Shown here piece after piece: positions 16,613 to 25,571 of a stretch of DNA of 64,000 nucleotides. The notes beneath the pieces were generated by a model. That model was not told the DNA's origin. It searched no databases and saw only the letters and a list, made by a program, of their open reading frames with translations. Where the stretch lies: the NCBI GenBank assembly GCA_903825645.1, contig CAIKBL010000017.1, positions 91,782-155,781 of the forward strand. The letters run 5' to 3'. The position numbers were made by a program, and so were the translations under genes. Origin of the DNA: an uncultured Pseudomonadota bacterium. Its GTDB lineage: Bacteria > Pseudomonadota > Gammaproteobacteria > Ga0077536. The stretch's first letter is position 1; every line of letters starts with the position of its first letter.

Positions 16613-17341
16613 ATGGCGACCCTATACACAGATACCGACAAATACGCCACTCAGTCCACTTTTGCGCTGGTGGAGGCCTACAATGGCGCGGTAAAAGATC
16701 TCGTCCGACGCCGCTTCGCGGCGAGCGGGTTGTCCTGGCAGGCATTTGTCGCCGACACCGCCTACGAGACGATCACCCGGGAGGACATCGCCGCCGTCGA
16801 GCAACAGTTGCTGGCGAGCGGATACCGCTTCGAGCCCTCGGCCATCTCATCTGCCCGGGAACGCCCTGAAGCCTATAAGGACTCGGGCCTCTATCAGGAA
16901 AACTTCAGCTTTGAACACCCGGCCGCGCCAACCGCCCCCGCGGACGCCCGTGGCCGCTCGCTGAGCGGAGTCGGCGACAATGTTGTCACCCGGACGGAGA
17001 ACCTCGTCGGCATCGCACGGTACGTGCGAACCAGTGAAAAGGTCCTTGAATATCTCACCGGCGGGGTACCGGCTGACACGATCGCCATCGTTGATGACTC
17101 CGGCGGAACACTCACAGCGCCTATCCTAGAAAAATTTCGGGGGGTGCTGTGTGCCGGTGGGACAACCCGCTCCCATCTCGCGATCCTTACCCGCGAATAT
17201 GGCATCCCTTGCCTCATGAATGTGCGACTGTCGGGGATCAAGGACGGTATGCGAATCGAAATCGAGTGTGCTGCCCGGTCAAAAACTGGCGACGATTACG
17301 CGAATAATGTCGACGCCCCAGCGTATGTCTGGCGTCTCTAG
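16613..17341 (+). CDS. Stand-alone PEP-utilising enzyme mobile (phosphohistidine) domain protein
   Basis: A 242-residue protein starting at the ATG at 16613 (MATLYTDTD). Its C-terminal half is the swivelling phosphohistidine domain of PEP synthase/PPDK-type enzymes. LCAGGTTRSHLAILTREYGIP places the phosphorylatable His at 188, followed by IPCLMNV. The first 120 residues are helical and not recognised. There is no ATP-grasp or PEP-binding TIM barrel in this gene or its neighbours, so this is a detached phosphocarrier. It sits between a phosphatase and the 723-residue unknown protein with gaps under 40 bases, implying one operon. The phosphate donor and acceptor are unknown. Confidence 0.82.
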   Translation: MATLYTDTDKYATQSTFALVEAYNGAVKDLVRRRFAASGLSWQAFVADTAYETITREDIAAVEQQLLASGYRFEPSAISSARERPEAYKDSGLYQENFSFEHPAAPTAPADARGRSLSGVGDNVVTRTENLVGIARYVRTSEKVLEYLTGGVPADTIAIVDDSGGTLTAPILEKFRGVLCAGGTTRSHLAILTREYGIPCLMNVRLSGIKDGMRIEIECAARSKTGDDYANNVDAPAYVWRL

Positions 17342-17377
17342 GACGCACGCCCCCCAGATTTAGACAAGGACTCCAGC

Positions 17378-19549
17378 ATGCCTGACTTCAAACTAACTTA
17401 TGCGCAATTGCTCGAAACGAACAATCTCATCCAACAGAACGCGGATGAGATCTACTGGTTGTGCGCGACACGTACCGTGCAGGAATCCAAGATTTTCCCG
17501 GTCTCAGCCTACATCCTTTTTTCTTATCTGAATGCCTATTACCGATATCCGGCCTTACTTCGAAAAATTGAAGCGCAGATGTCCGCAGAGGAAATTGGCG
17601 ACCGGGCGCGCAATCAGGGCATCAAAATCGTTGCCTGGTGTTTTCCTTGTTTCTATCTGCTCGGGCGCGAGATGCTCATCAACTGGGGTGTCATCAAGCC
17701 GACCGACGCGGTAGAAGATGTCAGCTATGTGCTCGATTTCTGGAAGCGCTTTCAGCTCGCCTGGCATCGTAATAACGGCAACCTGACTAACCGTCAGGCC
17801 GGTCACCGCGCCCAGATCATGCCGGAGCAGCGGCTACAGGTCTTTCATGCCGATGCTTTCGAATGTCGGGCTGGCGATCCGCTCCACAAGGCCGCACAGG
17901 CCTTTCTGGCGACAGTCGCCCAATATGGGTTTCTGGTTTCCTGTGAATCACGTCTAACACTGCACAATCACGGCCCCTACAAGCTCACCGATAAGCGGGA
18001 GATGTTGGTGCGGGATTTCAACGAACTCTCGGAAGCGACGGTGCCTTGGCTGGACGGCATCGGCGAGGACATCCCTTACAACAACCTGACCGTGACGATG
18101 ATTATCGAAGGCGTCCATATCAATCTACTGGATGATTGGGGCTCGTTCGAATCGACGCCAGAGCTAAAGGCCGAACACATGGTCGGCGTTGGGCTCTATA
18201 CGGCGGACACGCTCTCCGACGGCCATCAGCCTGTCGGCATGGGGAGTACCGAAGAACTGACGGCCACGTTCATCGATCTCACTGAACGGATCAAACGGGC
18301 AACCACGCGTCTGTGGCATGTGATGGCGGGCTGGACGCGCGACCAGCAACTCGATGCCGGGGCGTTGACTTATTCCGGTGTCATCCGCGAATTTGCCCTC
18401 ATCGCGGGCGTCTACGATCCCGCTGACTGGATGCTCATCGATGAACGCGCCGAGCGCTTCCGCCCGCTGATGAACGATGAATATGGGAATCTGTTTTTAG
18501 GGGAACTGGTCGGCTATATCAGCACGCCCAGCCAGCGCATGCATGGCTATGCCATGATGCAACACACTGACAATCCGACTAAATCACTGAGCTATTTCCC
18601 GTACGCCATGCTGGTCGATCAGGAATACACCCGCGGTGTGGGGCCGATGCGACCCGGGATCAGCAATCTGCCGCAAAAAAATAATCGCTATCGGACTTCC
18701 CAGGGCGTCCTGACTCTCGAAGAATACATGCAGCGGGCGCGCGAATTCGTACCCGCCGCCTGTACTGAACCTTATCGATTTCTCTGTGCCGATTGGGTGA
18801 AGTATCACTATGACACCCCGCAGGCAGGCAACCTGTTCAAAATCGAGCAGCGGCATTCTCGTCTGCTCCGGGACAAAGGCGCAGGCTTGTCGCGGGAGGA
18901 CGTCGAGACGCTTCGCGCCGGGTCAAAAAAGACACGCCGCGGAGGCCCGACAAGCCACCATCAGATCATGCACGCAGCGGCCATCAAAAAGCACGGTGAC
19001 TCGGCTCAAATCACCGCTATCAGCGGCGAAACGATCGAGATCGCCGCGCAGGAGATTGCTTGGGCCGTGGCCAACGGTCGCCTCGCAGAAGCAAACGGAC
19101 GCTATCTGTTGACGCCGGCAGGTCAAATGATACTGGCCAGCGAATACTCGCGTTTTTATAGCGCGTTGAGAACTAACGCGAACTTTCGCGACGCCTACGC
19201 GCGGTTTGAGCGGATTAACCGTGAACTGAAACAGATCATCACGGATTGGCAGACAATCGAAATCGGCGGACAGCGGATGTCCAATGTTCATGCCGATCAG
19301 GCGTATGACGCCCGGGTAATTGCCAGACTCGGTGATTTACATGAACGTTTCGAACCGATTCTCGCTCAATTCGTAATAGGCGCAGCCCGCTTGCGCTATT
19401 ACGATCGCGGATTAGCGAATGCGCTCGAACGCGCCGAGGCGGGCGATCTGGCCTGGGTCAGCGAAGTAAAAATCGAGAGCTATCACACCCTTTGGTTCGA
19501 GCTGCACGAAGAGCTCCTGCGACTTCTCGGAGAGCAACGAGAAGAGTAG
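17378..19549 (+). CDS. Uncharacterised 723-residue protein with C-terminal helical/winged-helix part
   Basis: I do not recognise the first 520 residues. They are soluble and rich in aromatic residues and His, with short motifs such as NNGNLTNRQAGHR and QHTDNPTKSLSYFPY. From about 525 to 605 there is a winged-helix-like region (SHHQIMHAAAIKKHG, then ANGRYLLTPAGQMIL). The last 110 residues (INRELKQIITDWQ, then SYHTLWFELHEELLRLLG) resemble the helical tail that, from memory, follows the phosphohistidine domain in actinobacterial PEP-utiliser proteins. If so, this gene and its neighbour are two halves of one system. No membrane segments or signal peptide are present. The start at 17378 has AAGGA upstream. 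Confidence 0.7.
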   Translation: MPDFKLTYAQLLETNNLIQQNADEIYWLCATRTVQESKIFPVSAYILFSYLNAYYRYPALLRKIEAQMSAEEIGDRARNQGIKIVAWCFPCFYLLGREMLINWGVIKPTDAVEDVSYVLDFWKRFQLAWHRNNGNLTNRQAGHRAQIMPEQRLQVFHADAFECRAGDPLHKAAQAFLATVAQYGFLVSCESRLTLHNHGPYKLTDKREMLVRDFNELSEATVPWLDGIGEDIPYNNLTVTMIIEGVHINLLDDWGSFESTPELKAEHMVGVGLYTADTLSDGHQPVGMGSTEELTATFIDLTERIKRATTRLWHVMAGWTRDQQLDAGALTYSGVIREFALIAGVYDPADWMLIDERAERFRPLMNDEYGNLFLGELVGYISTPSQRMHGYAMMQHTDNPTKSLSYFPYAMLVDQEYTRGVGPMRPGISNLPQKNNRYRTSQGVLTLEEYMQRAREFVPAACTEPYRFLCADWVKYHYDTPQAGNLFKIEQRHSRLLRDKGAGLSREDVETLRAGSKKTRRGGPTSHHQIMHAAAIKKHGDSAQITAISGETIEIAAQEIAWAVANGRLAEANGRYLLTPAGQMILASEYSRFYSALRTNANFRDAYARFERINRELKQIITDWQTIEIGGQRMSNVHADQAYDARVIARLGDLHERFEPILAQFVIGAARLRYYDRGLANALERAEAGDLAWVSEVKIESYHTLWFELHEELLRLLGEQREE

Positions 19550-19557
19550 ACAGCTAT

Positions 19558-19582
19558 CTCCAGCCGGGTGATCCGGCTGGCA
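19558..19582 (+). promoter_or_regulatory. Intergenic hairpin inside the phosphocarrier operon
   Basis: A perfect 8-bp stem (19560-19567 with 19573-19580) with a 5-base loop sits nine bases after the 723-residue gene. No T-run follows, so it is more likely an mRNA-stabilising or attenuating element than a full terminator. Confidence 0.45.
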
Positions 19583-19640
19583 GGACTGAACGTTCCGCGG
19601 CAAACTTGCCGCCCCTGACAGTAATTGGAAGAACATCAAC

Positions 19641-21098
19641 GTGGCCCATATCGAATTCTTGGATGAGACCATGCGCGACGGGCAGCAGAGCCTGTGGGGC
19701 ATGCGCATGAAAGCAGGCATGGCGCTGCCCGTCGCCCCCTTGATCGATCAGGTTGGCTACCGAGTAATCGACCTGACGGGCTCTTCGCAGTTTGAAGTGC
19801 TAGTCCGCGAGTGTCAGGAAGATCCCTGGGCCGGCCTAGATCTGCTGGTGCAGGCAATGCCCCGCACACGCCTCAGAGCCGGCATGCGGGCCAATGCCGC
19901 CGTGACTTTCAGTGTGACGCCAGATGCCCTCATGGACGCCTGGATGCGCCAACTGAATGTACATGGCTGCCGTAGCTTTTGGGTCTACGACGTGCTGTTC
20001 AACATCGACAAGATGCACCGACTGGCGAAGATCGCGAAGGGCTTTGGCTCCGAGGTTGCCGGCACCATCATGTATACGCTAAGTCCGGTCCACACTGATG
20101 CCTATTATGCCGCCAAGGCGGCGGAAATCGCGGCATCCCCCGATATTGACACGCTGCTGCTCTACGACACCGCCGGTGTGCTGGACGCCTCGCGGGTGCA
20201 AACATTAGTGCCGGCAATTCTTGCGCAGGCCCGCGGAAAACCGCTTGAACTGCACTCCAACAACCGCCTCGGGCAGTCGGTTCAGGCCTATCTTGCGGCT
20301 ATCGATCTCGGCGTCACCATTCTCCACACGAGTACCCGCCCACTGGCAAATGGTCCGGCCGTGCCCTCAATCGAAATCATGGCTGCAAATGTCGCCCGGC
20401 GTGGACATACCCATGGGATAGATACCACTAAACTGGCGCCAATCGCCGAACATTTCGAGCAGGTCGGCAAGGCCGCCGGCTTCCTCGTCAATCAATTCGC
20501 CGAATACGACGTGCTATCAGTCGACCACCAAATCCCCGGGGGCATGGTCGGGACGCTGCGGGCACAGCTCGCCAAACATGGCATGAGTGATCGCCTTCAG
20601 GAAGTATTCGAGGAAACGGCCGTTGTCCGCCGCGAGCTCGGCTATCCAGGCATGGCGACACCGTTCAGCCAGCTGGTAGGTATCCAAGCGGTGCTGAACA
20701 TCGTGAGTGCGCGACGCTACGCGGTCGTGCCCGATGAAGTGATCCAATACGCTGCCGGGTACTACGGACAACCTGTCGCCCCGATCGAAGCCGAAGTCCT
20801 CGACCGGATTATGTCGGCCCCGCGCGCCAAAGAAATACTGGCCAATCCCCCGGCCCAACCTTCCCTAGCTGAATTGCGTCGGCAATATGGCACCGAGGAT
20901 GATGATGAACTCATTCTGCGCGCGCTGGTCCCCGCGACTGATCTCGAACGGATGCGGGCAGCCGGCCCGGTCAAGACCACCTTTCCGCTCTTATCTTCAA
21001 GTGAGCTCGATCAAGTCCGGCGCCTGATGAAGCTCGCTACCGCAGCCGTGGTACGCGTCAGCACACCGGAGTTCAAGCTTCAGCTACGGCGTTTTTGA
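19641..21098 (+). CDS. Carboxyltransferase-like HMGL-family protein without biotin domain
   Basis: A 485-residue protein resembling the carboxyltransferase subunit of pyruvate carboxylase/oxaloacetate decarboxylase. The barrel start is LDETMRDGQQSLWGMRM, followed by the helical C-terminal segment (HQIPGGMVGTLRAQL, GYPGMATPFSQLVG). There is no C-terminal biotinyl domain. The carbamylated Lys of the usual KDMAG motif is replaced: here it is YDTAG, near residue 175. The usual HTHD-type metal ligands read HSNNRLG. The active site therefore differs from true biotin carboxyltransferases. The start is a GTG. It follows the phosphohistidine-domain and 723-residue genes on the same strand, suggesting a common reaction. 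Confidence 0.78.
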   Translation: MAHIEFLDETMRDGQQSLWGMRMKAGMALPVAPLIDQVGYRVIDLTGSSQFEVLVRECQEDPWAGLDLLVQAMPRTRLRAGMRANAAVTFSVTPDALMDAWMRQLNVHGCRSFWVYDVLFNIDKMHRLAKIAKGFGSEVAGTIMYTLSPVHTDAYYAAKAAEIAASPDIDTLLLYDTAGVLDASRVQTLVPAILAQARGKPLELHSNNRLGQSVQAYLAAIDLGVTILHTSTRPLANGPAVPSIEIMAANVARRGHTHGIDTTKLAPIAEHFEQVGKAAGFLVNQFAEYDVLSVDHQIPGGMVGTLRAQLAKHGMSDRLQEVFEETAVVRRELGYPGMATPFSQLVGIQAVLNIVSARRYAVVPDEVIQYAAGYYGQPVAPIEAEVLDRIMSAPRAKEILANPPAQPSLAELRRQYGTEDDDELILRALVPATDLERMRAAGPVKTTFPLLSSSELDQVRRLMKLATAAVVRVSTPEFKLQLRRF

Positions 21099-21129
21099 GC
21101 CATTTCACGAATCATCCGAGGGAGTGTCC

Positions 21130-21912
21130 ATGGGTCGTCTGGATAACAAAATAGTCTTAATCACCGGGGCAAGCGCGGGTATCGGCCGGGCCTGCATGTT
21201 GCTTTTCGCCAAAGAGGGCGCGACCGTATGTGGGGTATCGCGGACCCAGTCAAACCTCGACGACACCTTGAGGGACGTGACTGCCGCCGGCGGGAAGGGC
21301 AGCACTATCAGCGCCGATCTCTCCACCCCAGAAGGTGCTGAAAAGGCGGTGGCGCAATGCCTTGCCCGGTATGCGCGCATCGATATCCTCGTTAACGCGG
21401 CGGGTGTCGGTTACAGCTGGCGGCATAGTAGTCCCGGCTCGATGAATCCAGTTCACTCAACACCCATCGACAAGTGGCGCGAGGTCATGTCGATCAATTT
21501 GGACAGCGTTTTCTACATGTGCCGTCTCGTGTTGCAGCAAATGAAGGCGCAGCAAAAAGGTTCGATCGTCAACGTGGCGAGTATTTTCGGTCTCGGCGGA
21601 GCGCCGGACGCGCATACCTATACCGCCACGAAGGGGGCCATCATCAATCTATCGCGCTCCATGTCGGTCGCTTATGTGGATGACCATATCCGCTGCAATG
21701 TCGTCGCACCTGGTTTCGTCCAAACACAGATGGTGGAAGACGTCCTGCCGATGTTGTTCTCTGCGGAAAACCCCAAATTAATCTCGCCCATGGGACGCCC
21801 GGCAACGGTGGAGGAAGTGGCCTATGCGTGCCTCTTCTTTGCTTCGGAGGAATCCTCTTACTGCACCGGCTCGGTCCTCGCGGTCGATGGAGGCTCCACC
21901 GCACGCGCTTGA
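21130..21912 (+). CDS. Short-chain dehydrogenase/reductase
   Basis: A classical SDR of 260 residues, with ATG at 21130 after a GAGGGAG ribosome site; a GTG at 21124 is less likely. TGASAGIGRA binds NAD(P), and the catalytic residues are NVAS and YTATK, with the ending GSVLAVDGGS. It begins 31 bases after the carboxyltransferase-like gene and is probably the last gene of that operon. An alcohol/ketone step on the operon's substrate is plausible. Within the window it is one of two catalytically normal SDRs, the other being at 7662. Confidence 0.9.
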   Translation: MGRLDNKIVLITGASAGIGRACMLLFAKEGATVCGVSRTQSNLDDTLRDVTAAGGKGSTISADLSTPEGAEKAVAQCLARYARIDILVNAAGVGYSWRHSSPGSMNPVHSTPIDKWREVMSINLDSVFYMCRLVLQQMKAQQKGSIVNVASIFGLGGAPDAHTYTATKGAIINLSRSMSVAYVDDHIRCNVVAPGFVQTQMVEDVLPMLFSAENPKLISPMGRPATVEEVAYACLFFASEESSYCTGSVLAVDGGSTARA

Positions 21913-22028
21913 TTCGAGGTATTGCGACGATAATCAACGACCTCGCTTGGTGGTTGAATCTGTCCCTGCGGCAGACAATGGGATATCATTTCGGAAAGGT
22001 GCGTACCGCCAACCGATCGAGGTCACCC

Positions 22029-22826
22029 ATGGAATCGGATCCCTACTTTCAATTCAAGGCGGCCCAACGCGAAGGCTGGGCGCTGTTCGCCCCGCTGGAA
22101 GCCCTCACGACGCCGCCGGCAGGCGCCTTAGTGTCGTTCGCAGGGATCGCGGCAGATGTCCAGATCCTTGATGTCGCCTGCGGGACCGGGGTCGTCGCAG
22201 TCACCGCGGCGCGCCGGGGCGCGCACGTAAGCGCACTCGATCTCTCGCCGGTTTTGCTAGAACGTGCCCGCCACAATGCCGATCTCGCCGGGGTGAACAT
22301 TGCCTTCACCGAGGGCGATGTCGAAGCGCTGCCCTACCCCTCCGCCAGCTTCGACATCGTGATGAGTCAGTTTGGTCACATGTTCGCACCACGGCCCGCC
22401 GTGGCATTGGCCGAGATGCTGCGAGTACTAAAACCTGGCGGCTGCCTAGCCTTTTCAACTTGGCCGCCGGAAATGTTTACCGGGCGCATGTTCCTGTTGA
22501 TTAATCAGTATCTTGCACCACCGCCGGGCGTTCCACCCAGCACCGACTGGGGCGACGTCCGTATCGTACGAGAGCGACTGGGTGAGGCCGTCAGCGAGCT
22601 CGTATTCGAGCGCGAACTGATGACGGCGCCGACGCTCAGTCCGGCGCATTACCGTGCGGCCATCGAACGGACGGCCGCACCGGTTATCAAGCTGGTGGAG
22701 TCTTTGCGGGAAGACCCGCCTACGCTCGCCCGCTTCCGGGGAGAACTAGAGGCGTTGATCGCCCTTTATTTGGTAGCCAATGTCGTGCGTCAGCACTTTC
22801 TGATGACGCGGGCCAAAAAACGCTGA
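22029..22826 (+). CDS. Class I SAM-dependent methyltransferase (UbiE/type 11)
   Basis: The ATG at 22029 gives 265 residues. Motif I is ILDVACGTGVVAVTAAR, followed by ALDLSPVLLERAR, GDVEALPYPSASFD and a post-motif ending in LRVLKPGGCLAFSTWP. This is the type 11 methyltransferase pattern. The substrate is unknown. The gene lies 116 bases after the SDR and converges with the flavin monooxygenase at 22908; a weak hairpin (22854-22876) lies between the two stops. In-frame upstream starts exist but lead into non-conserved text. Confidence 0.88.
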   Translation: MESDPYFQFKAAQREGWALFAPLEALTTPPAGALVSFAGIAADVQILDVACGTGVVAVTAARRGAHVSALDLSPVLLERARHNADLAGVNIAFTEGDVEALPYPSASFDIVMSQFGHMFAPRPAVALAEMLRVLKPGGCLAFSTWPPEMFTGRMFLLINQYLAPPPGVPPSTDWGDVRIVRERLGEAVSELVFERELMTAPTLSPAHYRAAIERTAAPVIKLVESLREDPPTLARFRGELEALIALYLVANVVRQHFLMTRAKKR

Positions 22827-22907
22827 GGCGGCGTCCTTAAGGGTGCTAACGTCGTGGGCGCCGGGTAGCGCCCCACACGGCGCATCCGGACATCTCGGCC
22901 CGTGATG

Positions 22908-24236
22908 TCAGTCAAAGTTGCGATTCGCCGGACGCGGCAGACCCAGATTCTCGCGTAGAGTGCGCCCCGTGTAAGCGGTTCTATAAATCCCTCGACGCTG
23001 TAACTCGGGAACCACGAGATTTACAAAATCATCCAGCCCTTCGGGCAAGTAGGGAAACATCACGTTGAATCCGTCACAAGCCCGGGTCTCAAGCCACGCC
23101 TGCATCTCATCAGCGATCGTCTGCGGGGTGCCTATTAGCTCCAAAGTTCCGTAACTGCCCCCAATCCACTGCGCGAGTTGCCGAATAGAAAGTCCCTCAG
23201 CGGCCGCTCGGACGATGATTTTCTCCCGCGCGCTCTTGCTTCCATTGGTCTCGGGGATCACCGGTAATGGTCCTTCCAAGTCATAGCCTGAAATATCATG
23301 CCCGAGCAGCCCGGATAGCGAAGACAGCCCGCTGTCCGGATGCACCAGACTATCGAGATGCTGTTTTTTAGCCCGGGCTGCGCTGACAGTCTCCCCCACC
23401 AGAACAAAGGCGCCGGGCATGACCTTAAGGTGCTCGGGATCGCGACCCAGCTTGCGCATACGACCTTTGACATCCGCGTAAAAAGCACAGGCTGCGGCAC
23501 GCTGACTGTCTGCGGAAAAAATCATCTCGGCGGTCTCCGCGGCAAGTTGGCGCCCGTCTTCGGACGAGCCCGCCTGCACGATGAGTGGCCAACCTTGTAT
23601 GGGTCGCGCGACATTGAGCGGGCCACGAACCCTAAAATAGGGCCCTTCGTGATTGAGGACGTGCAGCCGATCAGGATTGAAGAAAACGCCGGATTCCACA
23701 TCCCGAATAAAGGCATCGTCCGCCCAGCTATCCCACAGACCTGTGACCACGTCATAGAACTCGCGGGCTCGCCGGTAACGATCTGCGTGCTCGAGATGTT
23801 CCTCCCGTCCAAAATTGAGGGCCTCCCGTGGATTGACTGAGGTCACCACGTTCCAGCCGGCGCGGCCATTACTCAAATGGTCCAGCGACGCGAATTTCCG
23901 GGCAATATGGTAAGGATCGTTATAAGAGGTCGAGGCGGTCGCAATTAAACCCAGATGTTCGGTAACGGCTGCAAGCGCAGGTAGGAGCGTCAGAGGATCA
24001 AAGGAGGTAACGGTGGCACTACGTTTTAGCGCCGCCATGGGCATATTCATAACGGCCAGATGGTCGGCCATAAAAAACGCATCGAAGCATCCCCGTTCGA
24101 GGGTCTGGGCAAACCGTTTGTAATGCGAAAAATTAAAGTTCGCATCCGAAAATGCCCCAGGGTAACGCCAAGCGCTGGTATGGATACTCACCGGACGCAT
24201 GAATGCACCCAGTTTTAGCTGCCGGTCGTGATCCAT
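22908..24236 (-). CDS. Flavin monooxygenase, NtaA/SnaA/DszA family
   Basis: A 442-residue protein starting at 24236 with AAGGAGAA just upstream. It opens LKLGAFMRPVSIHTSAWRYP, the standard start of the nitrilotriacetate monooxygenase/dibenzothiophene-sulfone monooxygenase group. It continues with FDAFFMADHLAV, ATASTSYNDPYHIARKF and NVVTSVNPREALNFG, all typical. These enzymes use FMNH2 to break C-N or C-S bonds in chelators, sulfones and similar compounds. No reductase gene is adjacent. It is divergent from a second LLM enzyme at 24402, implying shared control of two related oxidations. Confidence 0.92.
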   Translation of the reverse strand: MDHDRQLKLGAFMRPVSIHTSAWRYPGAFSDANFNFSHYKRFAQTLERGCFDAFFMADHLAVMNMPMAALKRSATVTSFDPLTLLPALAAVTEHLGLIATASTSYNDPYHIARKFASLDHLSNGRAGWNVVTSVNPREALNFGREEHLEHADRYRRAREFYDVVTGLWDSWADDAFIRDVESGVFFNPDRLHVLNHEGPYFRVRGPLNVARPIQGWPLIVQAGSSEDGRQLAAETAEMIFSADSQRAAACAFYADVKGRMRKLGRDPEHLKVMPGAFVLVGETVSAARAKKQHLDSLVHPDSGLSSLSGLLGHDISGYDLEGPLPVIPETNGSKSAREKIIVRAAAEGLSIRQLAQWIGGSYGTLELIGTPQTIADEMQAWLETRACDGFNVMFPYLPEGLDDFVNLVVPELQRRGIYRTAYTGRTLRENLGLPRPANRNFD

Positions 24237-24401
24237 CCCGTTCTCCTTATATCGCCGCGCTGAAGGTAGACACATACTGCCATATCCCGCAGGCGCACAC
24301 TGCCGACATCGAAACCGATCAAGGCAGCACGGCGGAACGCTCAAGGCGCTGTTTGGTGGATAATGCGACCTTGCACTACCGGTCACGCCTTGGAGCATGT
24401 T

Positions 24402-25487
24402 GTGAACGTTTTCAAACTCGCTGTTTTTGGCACCAACGTCAGCCACGGGTGCACCATCTCCACGGCGCCCGGCGGTATCGAGGTCGAGTGGACCGAATCG
24501 GTCCGCCTCGCCCAGCTCGCCGAAGTGATTGGCATCGAGGCCTTGATCCCGGTCTGCCGCTGGAAAGGCTTTGGCGGCCCAAGCGACTTTAATGCCAGGA
24601 CCTTCGAGACCTACACCTGGGCCGCCGGCCTTGCTCAGGCGACCCACCGGATCCAGATCTTTGCAACAACCTCAGTGCCTTCCATTCACCCGGTCCTAGC
24701 CGCAAAACAGGCGGTCACCATCGATCATATCTCTGGCGGACGCTTCGGCATGAACGTGGTGGCCGGCTGGAACAGCGCCGAAATCGACATGTTTGGCACC
24801 GCGCAGTTGGCGCATGACGATCGTTATGCGTATGCGGACGAGTGGATGACGCTGATCAAGCAACTCTGGGAGGCGGGTGCTCCCTTCGACTTCCACGGGC
24901 GCTATCTCAATGCCCTGGGTTGTAGTGCAGAGCCCAAGCCCGTGCAACATCCCCGCCCCCCGATCATGAGTGCGGGCGTCAGTCCCGCAGGCCGCCGTTT
25001 CGCGGCGCGGCACGCGGATATGAATTTCATTCTCGCACCCAATCTGGACCATGCTCGGACTACTGTCGAGGATGTCCACCGGATCGCACGCGACGAGTTT
25101 GGACGCGACGTCGAAGTCTGGGGCAATGCCGCTATTTTTTGCCGCTCGACGACCGCGGCCGCGCAAGCGCACTACCACGACATCATCCACACGCATGGCG
25201 ATTTAGTCGCTGCCGGCAACTTGCTCGATACCTTCACGCGTGAATCGGGTAGCCAGACGGACGATCCAGCACTGCGTGAGGCCTACCTGCGAAACATGAT
25301 GGCGGGCTATTCCGGTTTCCCGGTAGTCGGCACCCCACGCGAGGTGGCCGACTTTCTGACAGCCATGCACGCCCGCGGGATGGCCGGCGCAACCCTGTCC
25401 TGGCCTGATTATGCCCAAGGATTACAACAATTCGCTGACGATATCCTGCCTCTGCTCGAAGCCCGCGGATTACGGCAGCCGGCCTGA
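24402..25487 (+). CDS. LLM flavin-dependent oxidoreductase (SsuD/RutA/SfnG-like)
   Basis: A 361-residue luciferase-family enzyme. The best start is the GTG at 24402 (VNVFKLAVFGTN), because upstream codons look non-coding. Features are EVIGIEALIPVCRWKGFGG, AVTIDHISGGRFGMNVVAGWN and the signature EIDMFG, as in alkanesulfonate, dimethylsulfone and pyrimidine monooxygenases. It likely needs FMNH2 from an unlinked reductase. It is divergent from the NtaA-type gene and runs towards the two-domain VOC gene 84 bases downstream, so oxygenation may be followed by ring or side-chain cleavage. The substrate class (sulfone or amide/heterocycle) cannot be decided. Confidence 0.9.
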   Translation: MNVFKLAVFGTNVSHGCTISTAPGGIEVEWTESVRLAQLAEVIGIEALIPVCRWKGFGGPSDFNARTFETYTWAAGLAQATHRIQIFATTSVPSIHPVLAAKQAVTIDHISGGRFGMNVVAGWNSAEIDMFGTAQLAHDDRYAYADEWMTLIKQLWEAGAPFDFHGRYLNALGCSAEPKPVQHPRPPIMSAGVSPAGRRFAARHADMNFILAPNLDHARTTVEDVHRIARDEFGRDVEVWGNAAIFCRSTTAAAQAHYHDIIHTHGDLVAAGNLLDTFTRESGSQTDDPALREAYLRNMMAGYSGFPVVGTPREVADFLTAMHARGMAGATLSWPDYAQGLQQFADDILPLLEARGLRQPA

Positions 25488-25571
25488 GCCTATCGTGAGG
25501 ATGAACGCTTGTCGCAAACGCGGGACCGGGTATGCTGCAAGCTCTCGCAGGTCGCCAATAAAGGAAGTCTG

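Noticed and set aside
16613..19549. Complete PEP synthase or PPDK split over two genes
   Set aside because: Only the phosphohistidine domain and a PPDK-associated tail are visible; no ATP-grasp motif or PEP-binding barrel could be found.
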